From positions 63,070-127,069 of the forward strand of contig MNCI01008012.1 of NCBI GenBank assembly GCA_015680685.1: DNA of 64,000 nucleotides. Reading direction: 5' to 3'. The position numbers and the translations under genes are program-made. The stretch's first letter is position 1; each line of letters opens with the position of its first letter. Below the pieces are notes generated by a model that worked only from the letters and a program-made list of their open reading frames with translations, made no database searches and was not told the origin of the DNA. This stretch comes from Gnetum montanum (lineage: Eukaryota > Streptophyta > Gnetopsida > Gnetales > Gnetaceae). Positions 45,266 to 57,523 of the stretch are shown here, in pieces.

Positions 45266-46034
45266 ATGGTCCCAATACCATTGTTATATAAGATATAGAT
45301 AGGATACTACAGTTGCAAATTTGGTTGATTTATTTTAAATGTTACTAAAAATACTAGGAAATTTTCTTAATGATGCTTTTGAAACATATAGTATTTATAA
45401 TTTTTATATCAAATAGATTAGAGAATCTATAGATGTAATAAAATGTTATTTTAAATTTCATATTCTACATGGATTAATAAATTAAAATGCAATAGAAACT
45501 TAAATGAATTTGTAGTCATAATAATTAATAATAACTCACATTCAAAAGCCACTAAGATCAAATCAATTACATATAAATTAAGCTAACAAAGAGCTTAAAA
45601 GAGAGATAATCAAGTAGATGAAATTTATAGTGCCAAGATTAACAAGATTGGAAAGACATCTAGTCCTTTTATAATTGTATATTTTATTCTCTCCATTAGA
45701 AATTAGTACATTACATAATATCTCACTACTTCAACTACTAATCATTGCTATAGTGACACCTTTCTATAAAGAGTGACTAGAATAACTATAAATGATGGAA
45801 AGAGTGGGAAAGCTCCCATAATAGGCATTTATCACAATAGGCTCAACCTTATAGTAGCAATGATAACAATGAGATGTTTGCCTACTGGTAAGATACTTGA
45901 TTTGAAGGCTCCAAGTGATGGGTTTGATATGTTAGACAATGTTGAGTTATATAAAGTTCTAATTAGATTTTATATCCTTGGGTGTACCTATGTTTCACTT
46001 ATTTTTGGTTTCAGCATCCCCCTCATAGTAGCAA
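45266..46034 (-). repeat. probable 5' LTR and primer site of the buried copia element
   Basis: On the minus strand TGGTATTGGGAC (45269-45280), resembling the initiator-Met primer site TGGTATCAGAGC, follows ATAACA, a plausible LTR end. The LTR body matches 14950-15720. Its start lies between 46018 and 46034, where the block shared with 6310-6425 and 9290-9440 occurs (minus strand TGAGGGGGATGCTGAAACC). Whether the G-run is inside the LTR or before it is unsettled. Confidence 0.5.
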
Positions 46035-47661
46035 AGTTAGTATTTAGAGAGGAGATGAAAATCTATACATTTGATCATTTTTCCAATAACATAAGTTGAA
46101 ATTTTTTAATAAACCATATTTGTAAATAAGTACCTTTCAATGTTACCTCATTACAATAAGCATAAATTAGGGTGATTATGTTACCTCAGTTATAATGGTT
46201 GAAATTGTGATGAGACAAAGGAACTTTTGAAATAGATATTATATGTAAGAAGAAGATTCAGTAAAATAAGAGATTATTAAGTAAGATTGATAAGAATAGT
46301 GAGTTGTTTACTTTCAAAGATGGGGGGAAATGATCATTAAGAAGAACATGGTTAAAAGTAGAAAGATGAGGACATTATGAGAACAATGGCTAGAGTTCAT
46401 AAAAATTTGATGATGCTATTTAGAAATTAACCTCCTATCAAGATGCAAATGAATGAGTAAATCTTGTTACTAAGCAACAAGTGAACTATGTAATTTATAT
46501 ATAGATAAGATTGGAAGAGAAGGTAGATGAGGTCTATTGTGATGAGGGAATGAGAATGACATCCTTTCAAGTTTATCATTCGATCCCCCTAGCACTAGTA
46601 AAAGAGAGATATATTGGCCAATAATGGAGGAGATTAAAATATAATTCTACTCAAGAAAGACCTAGAAATAAAGATGTTGAATGCTACAATGAGTTCCCAA
46701 AGGTTACAAAACTTACAGAGAAATGATGATAGTATATCATTATATTTTAAGGAGTTCATATAACCATGAGTTGATTTTTGAATTCCATTCAAACATACTT
46801 CTTAATTGTATACATGTTATCAAAATAAATAAAATAAAATGGTTTATATTTTAAAAATAAAGGATTAGTAACATTATAAATTAATATCCTTATGATCATA
46901 ACATATTTCAAAAAACTAAAAGAGATAATTATTGATGTCATTTCAGCCCTAATTCATGTCATTTGTAATTTCAAAATTTTAATAAGAAGGATCTTAGAGT
47001 GAAAGGAAAATTTCAAGAGAAGATTCTAAGCAAACAAATTAAAAGTTAAATCTCTCACAAAAATTTTGTTTCTCACATATGTAGATCCATGGATGTAGAC
47101 CTGAAAGAATTAACTGAGAAGAATAAAAATTAATTTCACTGCTATCATCACAAATAAGGAAGATTTCATGATTTTGCCAATCATTTTAATGCTTAGATAA
47201 CTTAATCAAGTAAGAAACATTATTTCATAATAAGTATTATGAATTCTCTCTAAATTATGTGATGAGGAAGTAGGTGGAAGAAGGCACTATTACGGATCAT
47301 TACACCTACTTCTTTGTGTAAATTGCTGATCTATTTTTTAAATAAAAAAGAAAATAGAGAAGATTCTTGATCTGTATTATAATGATAACATTTTAGTTAG
47401 TTTCAAAGATCATAAATATAGGGTTTTAATGATTGAAGAAGTGCTAAAGCATGCATTTAGATACCTAAAATATAGAAAAGAACATGCTAGGAGAAGATAT
47501 ATATTCCTATGAGTGGTGATGATAAGCCATTGTTGGTGACTAGAAGTATGATCCACATGAAAAAGGTAATGGGAATCCTAGCAAAGCATAAAAAAGGTTA
47601 CTCCATAAAAATGCTAAATATGAACAACACATTATTGTTTGAGAGGGGGATATAGTATTGA
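46035..47661. other. unassigned AT-rich sequence
   Basis: No frame above about 60 codons with any known motif and no tandem repeat. It may be flanking or older retroelement sequence. Confidence 0.4.
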
Positions 47662-48075
47662 TGATGAGTGGCGAGGTACCTCTACACTCAACCATATGAA
47701 TACGAGCATAACACACATGATTCGGTCGAACTCTGCAAACTAAGTGCCTACACGCCTCATGGAACACTTAAGGTTAATTATTCGTTGTCTTCCCAGAATT
47801 ACTTGTATTTTTCATGGTGTATGGCTAAGTAAGTCTAAGGTATATGATTTTTATATCTTTTTATGTTTTATCTCCTATGCTATCGAGGTCAAGGGTAGAG
47901 AAACTAATTACTAACTCTAACTAACTAACTAAGTCTAAATTAACCTAGCGTTAGCATCCATTCCCACTTACCGTACACACCCTAAACCAATGCAACTGTG
48001 GTTACCAAACACTAGTCATTTCTAGGATCACCACGTGTAACGCACGTGCTCTAAGTAGTCGTACTGAGGCACTTA
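47662..48075 (-). repeat. truncated Athila-family LTR fragment
   Basis: Starts TGATGAGTGGCGAGGTACC and follows the A2 LTR through the GTATGGTTAAG-like and TACCAAACACTAG-like blocks for about 410 bases. It then loses similarity, so U3 is missing. No primer site or purine tract adjoins it. Confidence 0.75.
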
Positions 48076-48988
48076 ACTAGGAGAGAAGGGTTGAGAAAGA
48101 TTTTTGCAAAAGCTAAGAGAATAATATAGCCTAAGATATTAGTGACAAATATAGGAATAAAGATTACCAAGATATAAGACATATCTAATAAAAAATTTTC
48201 CACCACATTAAAAATTATGGAGAAAAGAAATAAGTAGATCAAGGCATCAATGCCTAAACATGAATTAAGCAAGCAATAGAAGAAAGAATCGTATTAATAG
48301 AAAGGTAAAGTAATTATAGAAGAAGAGGTATTTATTTTGGAAAGTAGTATATGTTCTTGGTTTTAGCTAGTTTATTACACATTCACAATTGTGTCCCAAT
48401 GTCCTTATGCTGTAAACTACTCCTATTGGTTACAAGCATAAAAGATCATTTGTACATAAGCTTATAACATTTATCATTTAAATATAAGATCCTTATACTT
48501 GTGTAAATACTAAATGGTTGTAACTAATAGGAGTAGTTACATGCCACATATATACATAAATAACATATGATTTTTAGTTACATGTAATAATCATTCATAA
48601 TAGGCATATCCCATTTGATGTTCAACTTTATCAATTATTTTTAAAGAAATATTTCTCATAATTAAAATAATATCATCATCATCTACATTAGTTTTACCAT
48701 TTTTGTGAGGTATATCATGCTTTATTTCTCCATCTTCATTAGAGGATCTTAAGGCTTTCACTAGTGAATCTAATTTCCTCATAATTATCATTTCCCCAAC
48801 AAGGATTATTAATTCTTACCAAATTTTTATGTTGATGCTAAAATTTCTACTTCTTCTATTAATGTAGAAATTTTTGTTGATTCTCATAATGTATATATAC
48901 TAATTAGAGAGTATAAATTTGTAACACCATCTTATAGTGATGTTGATGCAATTAAGATACCTAATTTTGTTCTTCTTGATGATGTATA
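48076..48988. other. unassigned sequence left of the solo LTR
   Basis: A plus-strand stretch at about 48780-48988 translates with few stops (for example KFVTPSYSDVDAIKIPNFVLLDD), and it would continue past the solo LTR at 51640. I do not recognise the protein. Confidence 0.4.
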
Positions 48989-51639
48989 TGTTACATCCCA
49001 TCTAGAGACAGTAGCTATGGTCATACGCTTATGATTATACATTTCATTTGGCATCCCAGTGGGTTTTTGGGGATGAGTTAATGTATTTTATATTTTATGA
49101 GGATTCATCTTTATGTTACCATTATGATGTCTTTACATGCTTAACAAACATGATTATGTACACTAACCTTGTGTGATGTATTAGACAGTTGATGTTGCTA
49201 GCAAGGGTGTTGGATTAGGGTACTAGAGCGCCTATTTGGTATGTCTTTATGCTTTATGTGTGATTTTTGTATTGAGGCATTTGCAATATAGTGCTATGTT
49301 GCATGTGTTTGAACCTATGATAAGGATCTCGTAGGTTCAAACAGATTTTGATTTGGAGTCCTGGTATGCTTGTTATGCATGATTAAAGTTTACGACATTA
49401 GTTATGGAGGAAAAAGAAAAGGATAGGTTATGAAAATTGTTCATAAAAAATAATAAATAATTAAAATGAAAAAAAAAAGTAAACTCACATCATGCAAGGA
49501 AAGTGCATCATTATTTTGTTTAACATAAAGTATATGTTTTATGCATAGTCTTATTGGATACGTTTTTATTTCCTTCATCCCATTGCATCACCATTGCTTG
49601 TGAGAGAAATTGGGTTTTGCATTTCTGTTTGTTTCTATTTGTGGAAATAGAAAAGTAAAAGAGCCTATTTTCTTCTATTTTCCTTTCTACTCTCTTCTTT
49701 TATCCCACATTTTTCTAAGTTTTGAGCTTTGTAGATGATTTTTGCTTTCTTTGAACCTAGATTTGGGATTGCTACGGTCATATCTACATGGGTGCAAAAC
49801 TAGTTGGGAGTGAAATGGAGTCCTATTTGATTTTTAAGGATTTTTTGCTTATTTCCACCTTTCTGCCCCAACCCTTCTAATGGGTGGGTTTTCTTTATCT
49901 TTTCCCTATATTTTTATACTGGATTAGTATATATATGATTATGGAATGTGAGCATGTGGGCAAATAGCTCAAGGATTGAGCTTGGACATGTTATTTTATC
50001 TAGTTTTCCAAAATTATCTATTTTTGGTTATGAATTATGTATTAATATATATGCAATGTATGGGATGGTGTGGATGTGTAGAATATGATGTGGTGCTGAT
50101 GAGACTCGTATGATTGAAATATGATATTTTTGAGGCCTATTGGGGCACGAGCAGTTTTGGGAGTTCCAATCCTTCCAAGTGATAATTAAATATTATTTTA
50201 TTAATCAAATTTTGAACATGTATTACTTTGCTTTCAGGAGTCTAATTTAGGTAAAATTAGTGTCATTGGGATCATTTTGGAAAATAATTTTTAATCATGG
50301 GATTAGTTTTCTCTTTGGGCATATATCATTTTGAAGGTTTTTATAATGGTCATTTGTATGGAAGTACATGTCTTTTAATAAATATGGTATTGTTTTGTCA
50401 TATCGAGGTCTTTAAAATCGTGGTATTGATTTCATGGAATGACTGTAACTGTTAGCGGTGGATATGTGTGGTTATGTTTGTTTGAGTGTGTTGTGCTTAT
50501 GACATGTGTTGGCTTAAGATAGCTAGATTTTATACATGTTTTTGCAATGATGATTGTGATGGTCATTGTCGGGTGGTGCTAGCATTAGGGTGTAGACCAG
50601 TTGGTGATGAGGCACCCTAGAGGTAGTATGAATTGACCCCCACTATGATGCATTGGTGAGGCTCCTATCTTAGGCCTCATCTTGAGGGTGAGAGAGCATA
50701 GGTGTGTTCATCCCTATAGCTAGTCTATGGCATAGGTGTGTTTGTCCCTATCACCAGTCCTCCATAAGGCTAGTGATTGCGAGTCATAGGTTGATGGATC
50801 CTAGCACCAGTTGGATAAATAAAATACCTACAAGCAATGGTTGTTATGAGTACTCATGACAATGTTTCACATGATACCCTGAGTGCGAATATGCTAGCAA
50901 CCACATGGGCTATGTATGTGATAGTATCAATTTGTAAGTCATATCATTGATAATATGTGTTCTAATTGGATTATGATTGTGTGGATCATGGACTGTTTAA
51001 TGGTATATCATGGATATGATGACATGGGTAGGATAGATGATGTTGGACCGTGGATTTATTTGTGATTGTATGATAGTATGTTAGCATTATGGGTGATATG
51101 GTGTGTGTTTTTTTGAGCATGCATAAGACTAACAATTGTTGTAGGTTGCCTTGTACCCCATTCCTCTCCTCCAGTGCAGCAATTGTCAACCATCTAGCAA
51201 GGGAAGTGTAAAGGCCTCCCACCTAGTTGTGTACTAACTTTATTTAATTACATGTGAAAGGTGCAACAGCCTAGGCAAGCACAAAGAAAGAGAGAGAGAG
51301 TAGAGGAGGGTAAAATCTTTAGTGCTTGGTTAATGTATATTTTCATGTATAGTAGTGTGGACTAGAGAGCATTCTATGAAACTCTTTGTACTCTTATATA
51401 TACAATGATATTGTTTATGTATTTTTTTGTATTTTAGCATAGTAATGCCTAGTTTGCCTTATGTAGAGACATGCATTTTTTAATCTATTGAAATCTATGT
51501 TTAGTTTTCATGTGGTCAGAAAGTTCTATATCTTTTGACTTTCCTTAATATCATGTATTCTACACATCATTGGTTTTTAGTTATCATGCTTCCATTGATC
51601 CTAGGCATCACCTTGCCCTAGCTAGGATAAGGTGTTATA
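48989..51639 (+). repeat. solo LTR, about 2.65 kb
   Basis: Starts TGTTACATCCC and ends AGGTGTTATA (decayed TG...CA termini with a short inverted repeat), flanked by exact GTATA on both sides (48984-48988 and 51640-51644). No internal domain is present. Length and the TGT-ACA-CCC/GGTGTTACA type of ends suggest a large Ty3/gypsy family of the Tekay/Del kind. A TATATATA box near 51394 and a GA tract near 51288 favour plus orientation. Confidence 0.75.
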
Positions 51640-52760
51640 GTATATGAGCCATTAGTTATTGATCTTACATCATGATATGTGTTCATTTAAATTTTCAATT
51701 ACCTACCTCATGATCAAAGTTCCACTTCATAATCAAATGAGATCATGAAAAGATATAACATTCAAATCATTCATGCTAGATATTTTTTTCTTTTTTTCTT
51801 TTTGTTAATCTATGTAATACTTCAATGGTGTAGCATACTCTAAATATAAGATTATTTATACATAAGAATGTAGCATTGATTATTTGCAAATGGACATCAA
51901 ATTTTGATATCTAATTTAAATAATATTCTCAAGTTCCATGTTTTATTAAGCTATATAGCCTTCTATAGAATTTTTAGAAAGAGTAAAAATTTGTTATTCT
52001 TCTAGATCTCATTAAGCATATGAAATCTATTTCCATATCATTTGATTCTTTCAAATGTTTTTTTTTGGTACAATCAATCTTTTAATCATAAGAAGGAATT
52101 AGTATTGCAAGTAGATATGAAGATATAAATTCAACAAATTACATATTATAATATTTCTAATTCCTATAACTTTTATAATTGTGAAAGACATTTGTTTACT
52201 ATTTGCCCTTTTTTCCTAAAGAAACGTTGTTGAGGAAAAGAGAAGAATATGTTGAAGTTAAGAATAGGAAAAAATAATCTAAATTGAAGATGTGAATAAT
52301 TAAGTTAATATTAATAATAAGACTGATCAAATGACAATACAAAAACTAGAGAAGATAGAAGATACTATAAACATTTTTAATTATACTATATAAAGTATTG
52401 ATTAGTTTTGATAAATAGCTTGTAAGATATATTTTTACATATTTATCAAGAATATTATAAACTCAAAGACTAAAATTTATGTTGACAAATGGACTATAGA
52501 TAATGGTAAAATTTCTTGACATAAGGTCATTTGTAATGGACAATATGTTACATTATTTTCTATTGGATTTTCCTTTCTTATAAAATGTTTTGTTTTGCCA
52601 AAATTTTCTATTACGACATTAAATTCTTTTACTATTTTAAATTCAAGCATGGACATTGAAAGTAATGTAAATGCTATTAGGATTGGGATCGTCCATTCTA
52701 CTAACAATTAATTTTTTGTCTTGATTTTTTAAAGCATCAATTGTAAGATGGTACACGTAA
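51640..52760. other. sequence right of the solo LTR, with dispersed block copy 2
   Basis: Contains 51750-52110, homologous to 6640-6995. A plus-strand region at 52440-52720 is open in pieces but not recognised. It was contiguous with 48780-48988 before the LTR inserted. Confidence 0.45.
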
Positions 52761-54423
52761 GTAATACCCCTAAAATTGGAAACTTTTTGCTTTCCATGTT
52801 GTTATTGGTATTTTCTACTTAACATTTTTTTAAAAAAATATCAAAACATTATTTCATTAATAATAAGGGTAATTACACCATAGCACAAAATGTTGCCTTT
52901 CAAGGCTAGCCAAGCATATCATCCAACATTGAGAAATATCACTAGGACCTTTAGGCTAAAACATTAGTATCATTGGATTTTAATTTGCAAGAAAGAACAC
53001 CCAATAATAGGTTAAACATAAATCAACATAAAATCCAAGTACTATCACATTTCAGCTAAGAACAAAAAACCAAAGAAATACTAACAACACAAAAGATAAA
53101 ATACATTGGAAACTCTAAGTAGAATCATTAGGATAAGCATGTGAGCACACGAAAACCTAAGATAGCCTTGCTAGATAGGGTTGACTAAGTCCAAACTATA
53201 GTTTGGAGGTTATTTTGATGAGCCTTTTACCACAGCTAGATTAGCACCACTACTATTCATCTATTCTACTTATTCATAGAGTTTTGTATTGAGGCCTTCC
53301 TGCTTCCAGAGTGAAAGTAGGACAACCTCATAAAACAAAGCATACTTGTCTCCATATGTGGTATTCACAATGATTCCCTCTTAATCCTAAGCCACATAAA
53401 ACATTGATAGGGAGTGTGTTAGGCAAGCTAGTTGGTATCCTTTGATAATTTTGATGGCTCTATTATAGATCAATGTGGCGCAAGATGCTCTCAAGACATA
53501 ACTATGTTTTACCATTTGTCATTTAGGATTAAATACCAAGTCTTTAGGATGCTTCACTATTTAAGAGGGATTAAAAAATTTATTAAGGTTCTACGTAAGT
53601 GGGTTAGTCTAGTGCAAGAATGGATGGGTTAGTGTGAGATCATGATGAGGAAGTTGGAGTGGAAAGGGAATAGGACTTAGAGATGAACATAGGGTAGTCA
53701 TTGGGATATGAAGGGCTAAGGTCTTATATGCAAGATCGACATTAATGAGACCAGTCTAGCTATAGGTTTGTAACCACCATGATTAGGAGTATTGTTATTG
53801 CTCTATGTCTAAGCCTAATTTTAACACCCACACTGAGTCTAAGTTTAAAGGTAACAGTGAAGGTTAGTATTGAATCTCTAATCAAAGACACTACCCTGCA
53901 TGTTTCTTTAAGTGAAAGTGATAAGAGAATATTAACCTCTTGTGACTTGTATTTTATGTTGTCCCTACCACCAAATCCATCATGGTGCTTATTTTCTTGA
54001 TCCCTATAAATGAGGTTCTTGGTCCTTAAGGCCATCTACTTATCCTCCTCTAACACATCCTTCTCCTTGAACCCTTGATGCCATGCCAAGGCTTCAAAAG
54101 GCCCTTCATGAGGTTTGGTAAAATTATACTCCATCTTCACCTTTGTAATGGCCTTCACCTCACATTCTTTTGGAATTAGGAAATGTTAACAAAGGGTTTG
54201 TTCTTAAGAGATCATAATATGTGTAGTTGTCTATCCATCAACTACTTCACTTGTTGATAGAAGAGATGATTACAAATGTTCTTCACCATATAACATTAGG
54301 ACTTGCTAAAATCCTTTCACTTGTAGAAGTCTTTGTTCTTCGTTAGATGGGTGTCATCTATGAAGAATTTATACAAGAAGATACAATTTATCAAGAAGCC
54401 TTTAAAGAAAATTTCTACTAACT
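52761..54423. other. unassigned sequence
   Basis: Short frames on both strands near 53432-54035 overlap each other and show no conserved motif. No repeat relation to the rest of the window was noticed. Confidence 0.4.
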
Positions 54424-54534
54424 NNNNNNNNNNNNNNNNNNNNNNNNNNNNNNNNNNNNNNNNNNNNNNNNNNNNNNNNNNNNNNNNNNNNNNNNNNNNN
54501 NNNNNNNNNNNNNNNNNNNNNNNNNNNNNNNNNN
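54424..54534. other. assembly gap (111 N)
   Basis: Run of N. Any frame spanning it is an artefact. Confidence 0.99.
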
Positions 54535-56731
54535 TGAGTACACATTGATTTATATAAAGAATGATTTTCTCCTTTACATCAAGTTAAGAAAGGTTGTACA
54601 TCTTGAAAAAAATGTTGAATTCTCATACTTCCTAAGCTCTTTCAAATTCTTAATGTTTAAAGGTTTTGGAATCTTATATCTGGAACTTCTAAAAATGAAG
54701 TTTGTCAACATACCCTTTGTACTTATCTTGGGTTGCCTTTAGATTCTGTTTCATCTTTGTGACAATGCTTTTCATAGTGTTTATTGCATTTTCTTTTCAT
54801 TTTTCTCTCAAGGTAGGTGTTGTGCCCACTTTGAATTTCTTTTCTCCATGAGAGTTTCAGGTACATCCTATGGCTCTTTTAGCCTAAGTCATCTTTAGCA
54901 ATTCTAGATTTGATGTTATACATCATAGGCAATGTTATTTATGGCCTTGATTTTTAATGTTCATAAAAAATGATCCCTTAGGTAATTTGCAACATTGTTT
55001 TAGATGTTTATCTTTCAATATTGAGTTTCGACATTTAGCATCATCTTTTTCATTGATTTCAACTTTGACTCTTTCAATGTAATTTTGGTCTTTCACATCT
55101 AGCATTAATCTTCCTTTTGATATCCAACATTGATTTTTATGTTAGCTACATTTTCAATATCTGCTACATCTACACACATTATTTCTCCTATTTAGAACCA
55201 TCTAGAAGATTTTGTTGGTTTCATACATCATTTATTCACCATCTATGAGGCATTAATGACTTATAAATAGAAAGATACCCCTAAACAAAAAGAGGTTGGT
55301 TTTGGTTGAGAATTAGTTGGTTAGAAACTAGTTGAAAACTAATTAAGATATCAACAAGTGATCATTACTAAAGATAGATAATCATCTACTCAATCTTTGA
55401 GTGAAGAGTCAACTTTATATAATAACAATTTCTTTTGCAATTACTTTCTTCATTATTACGATATCTTTGCATTTTTCAATCCTTCAAAGTTTTCTAATTT
55501 TCCTTTGCCCATTTCTCTAATACAATGTATTCCTTTAGTGTTATCCTCCTAACATATGAAGCATGTCATTGAATTTAAATTCAAATATAGATTTCATTCA
55601 ATCCTTTTCATTTATGCTTTGCTAGTTTCCAATCTACAATAGTTTCTATTTGATTGAGATATGTCCATCAAGAACACACATTAGAGAAAAGGAGAAAGGG
55701 TAACACATCACTTTGCTAGCCATTTTTGATCTCCTAATTTTGTTTAGAAGGATCATTATTGTACTTTCCTGAGTTTCTTCCTAGTTATTTTATTTTTCTT
55801 ATATTGCAACTTCTATTTCTTCACTTCTATTGGTGTTACAATAGATTTGTTCCACGATCCTCCTAATTTAGGGATGCGATTTTCTTTTTTGGCTAATCAA
55901 GATCTATTTTATTTCATTTCATGGATTTTCTTTTTCTAGTCATGTATGCTCTGTTTCTTCATAAATCTCATTTTGCATATTTTTTTTTTTTGTATTGCAC
56001 CACACATATTCTCTTTCTTTCCTAGGGATTTTACTCCATTTTCATGAATTACTCCATGCACTTTTTTTGCTTACTATTTTCTTATGTTTGGAAAAAATAT
56101 AGTGTCAAATTATTGGAACTTTTGATAATATGCAAGTTCCCTTCTAATTTATAAATTTCTTTCTTTAGATTATTTGGTGGCTGCAACATGCTTAGTTCAT
56201 TTTGCATTTGATTATTCTAAATCTTGAATTTATGAAGATTCTGATCACAACATGTTTTTAGTGCTAGAAGTGTCACACCCCCATTCCCAAATGATGCTAT
56301 TGCATAACAAAGATGGTGCCTCTTCATAACAAGTGTTATTATTAGTGTTACAATACTTGAAAGAGTAGTTGTAATTGAGACCTGAAAGGGCATCTTGTAA
56401 TAACATATGTGTCTCTTGAGGTAACCTTTGGAGGTTTTACTAAAGGTCTCTATACTTAGGCTTAGAGGTTGTGTCAAGCATGGAGTGGTGGAGCTAGTAA
56501 TGCAGTCATGAGAGCTAGGTGAAGTGGGATAGGAAATGGATTGGTCATCCTTTCTAGCTAGCTTATAGGCCTAACCATGGTGGTAGTGCTAGATTGCCTC
56601 TAAGAGATAGATTTCAAAGGAAGAAAACTCCAAGGAGCACTCTTAAAACATGATCCAAATACACAATTCCATATTAATAAAGCATTCCTTTCTTTCTCTT
56701 TCTACACTTTCTTTGTTATTTCTTTTACACA
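54535..56731. other. unassigned T-rich sequence
   Basis: A TATAAATAG box near 55264 is followed by short repeated words (AGTTGGTTAGAAACTAGTTGAAAACTAATT region, about 55312-55342), which resembles an LTR promoter region, but no LTR boundaries were found. The rest shows nothing. Confidence 0.4.
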
Positions 56732-57523
56732 TGATGAGCAGCAAGCTATCCCTATGCCTCACCATATGAATCACAAGCGTTCATGCATGATCTAGTTGAA
56801 TTCTATAGATATTAAATTCTTAAGTACATTGGTTAAAGGAAGTGAAATCTAATTGGGATGATCGTTGTCTTCTCAGTTCCACTCATGAGGTATAAGTATA
56901 TGGTTAAGTGCAACTGAGGTGTATGATTTTTATCATTTTATATTTTATAAGTTTAGTTACCTAGAGCAAGAATAAAAGGTAGAGTAATTTAATATCTAAT
57001 TAATCTACTACCTAGCTAGCCTAACACAAGTACTTGTTCCCACTCTTTGGACACATCTTGAATGCGTATAGTTCTGCTAGGTTACTAAATAGTAATCATT
57101 TCTGGGTTATTAAGTGCTACACGTATGCTTGAAGTGGTTGTGCTTATGTTCATTAACAACTAGAAATTAATTTCTTAATTAAAGTACATTAAGGTAAAGT
57201 ACATGAATATTAAATGCATTAAAGAAAACATTAATCTATTCTTAGTGCTACAAGGATTATCAAAAGGGCTTGTCTTTATTTCTATCACATTGTTATGCTT
57301 AAGTACCTTAGTGCTTGAACAAAGACCCATTCACACCTAGACTCCTATTTTGGGCACTCAGAAAATATTCTAACTCTAGAGAAAACAAATTGCAAGAGCT
57401 TTTCTATGCTATGGCAAAAGCTATCTTTAAATTGTGCACCCAAGTACTATATTTATAGGTCGGCATGTACCCCATGATATCCGATATTCAATATCACATC
57501 TTGGGATCCAATAAAATTCATCA
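56732..57523 (-). repeat. 3' LTR of A3
   Basis: Plus-strand ends TGATGAGCAGC and ATTCATCA, 792 bp. Shorter than the A2 LTR because part of the U3 palindrome region is missing. The purine tract next to it (minus AATGAGGTA) is degenerate. Confidence 0.88.

Larger units (their letters stand above)
24399..46034 (-). mobile_element. buried Ty1/copia element split by A2, C and B
   Basis: Minus-strand pieces appear in copia order: probable 5' LTR (about 45283-46034), initiator-Met-like primer site, then gag, zinc knuckle, protease, integrase, RT and RNase H from 33000 to 24490. The 3' LTR may begin at about 24412 and resume left of B at 15828. C interrupts RNase H with certainty. The A2 and B insertions into it are inferred from order and from LTR similarity. 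The span given excludes the 3' LTR part left of B. Confidence 0.55.

Noticed and set aside
54333-54548. 71-codon frame running through the N gap
   Set aside because: Most of its codons are unknown bases; artefact of the gap.
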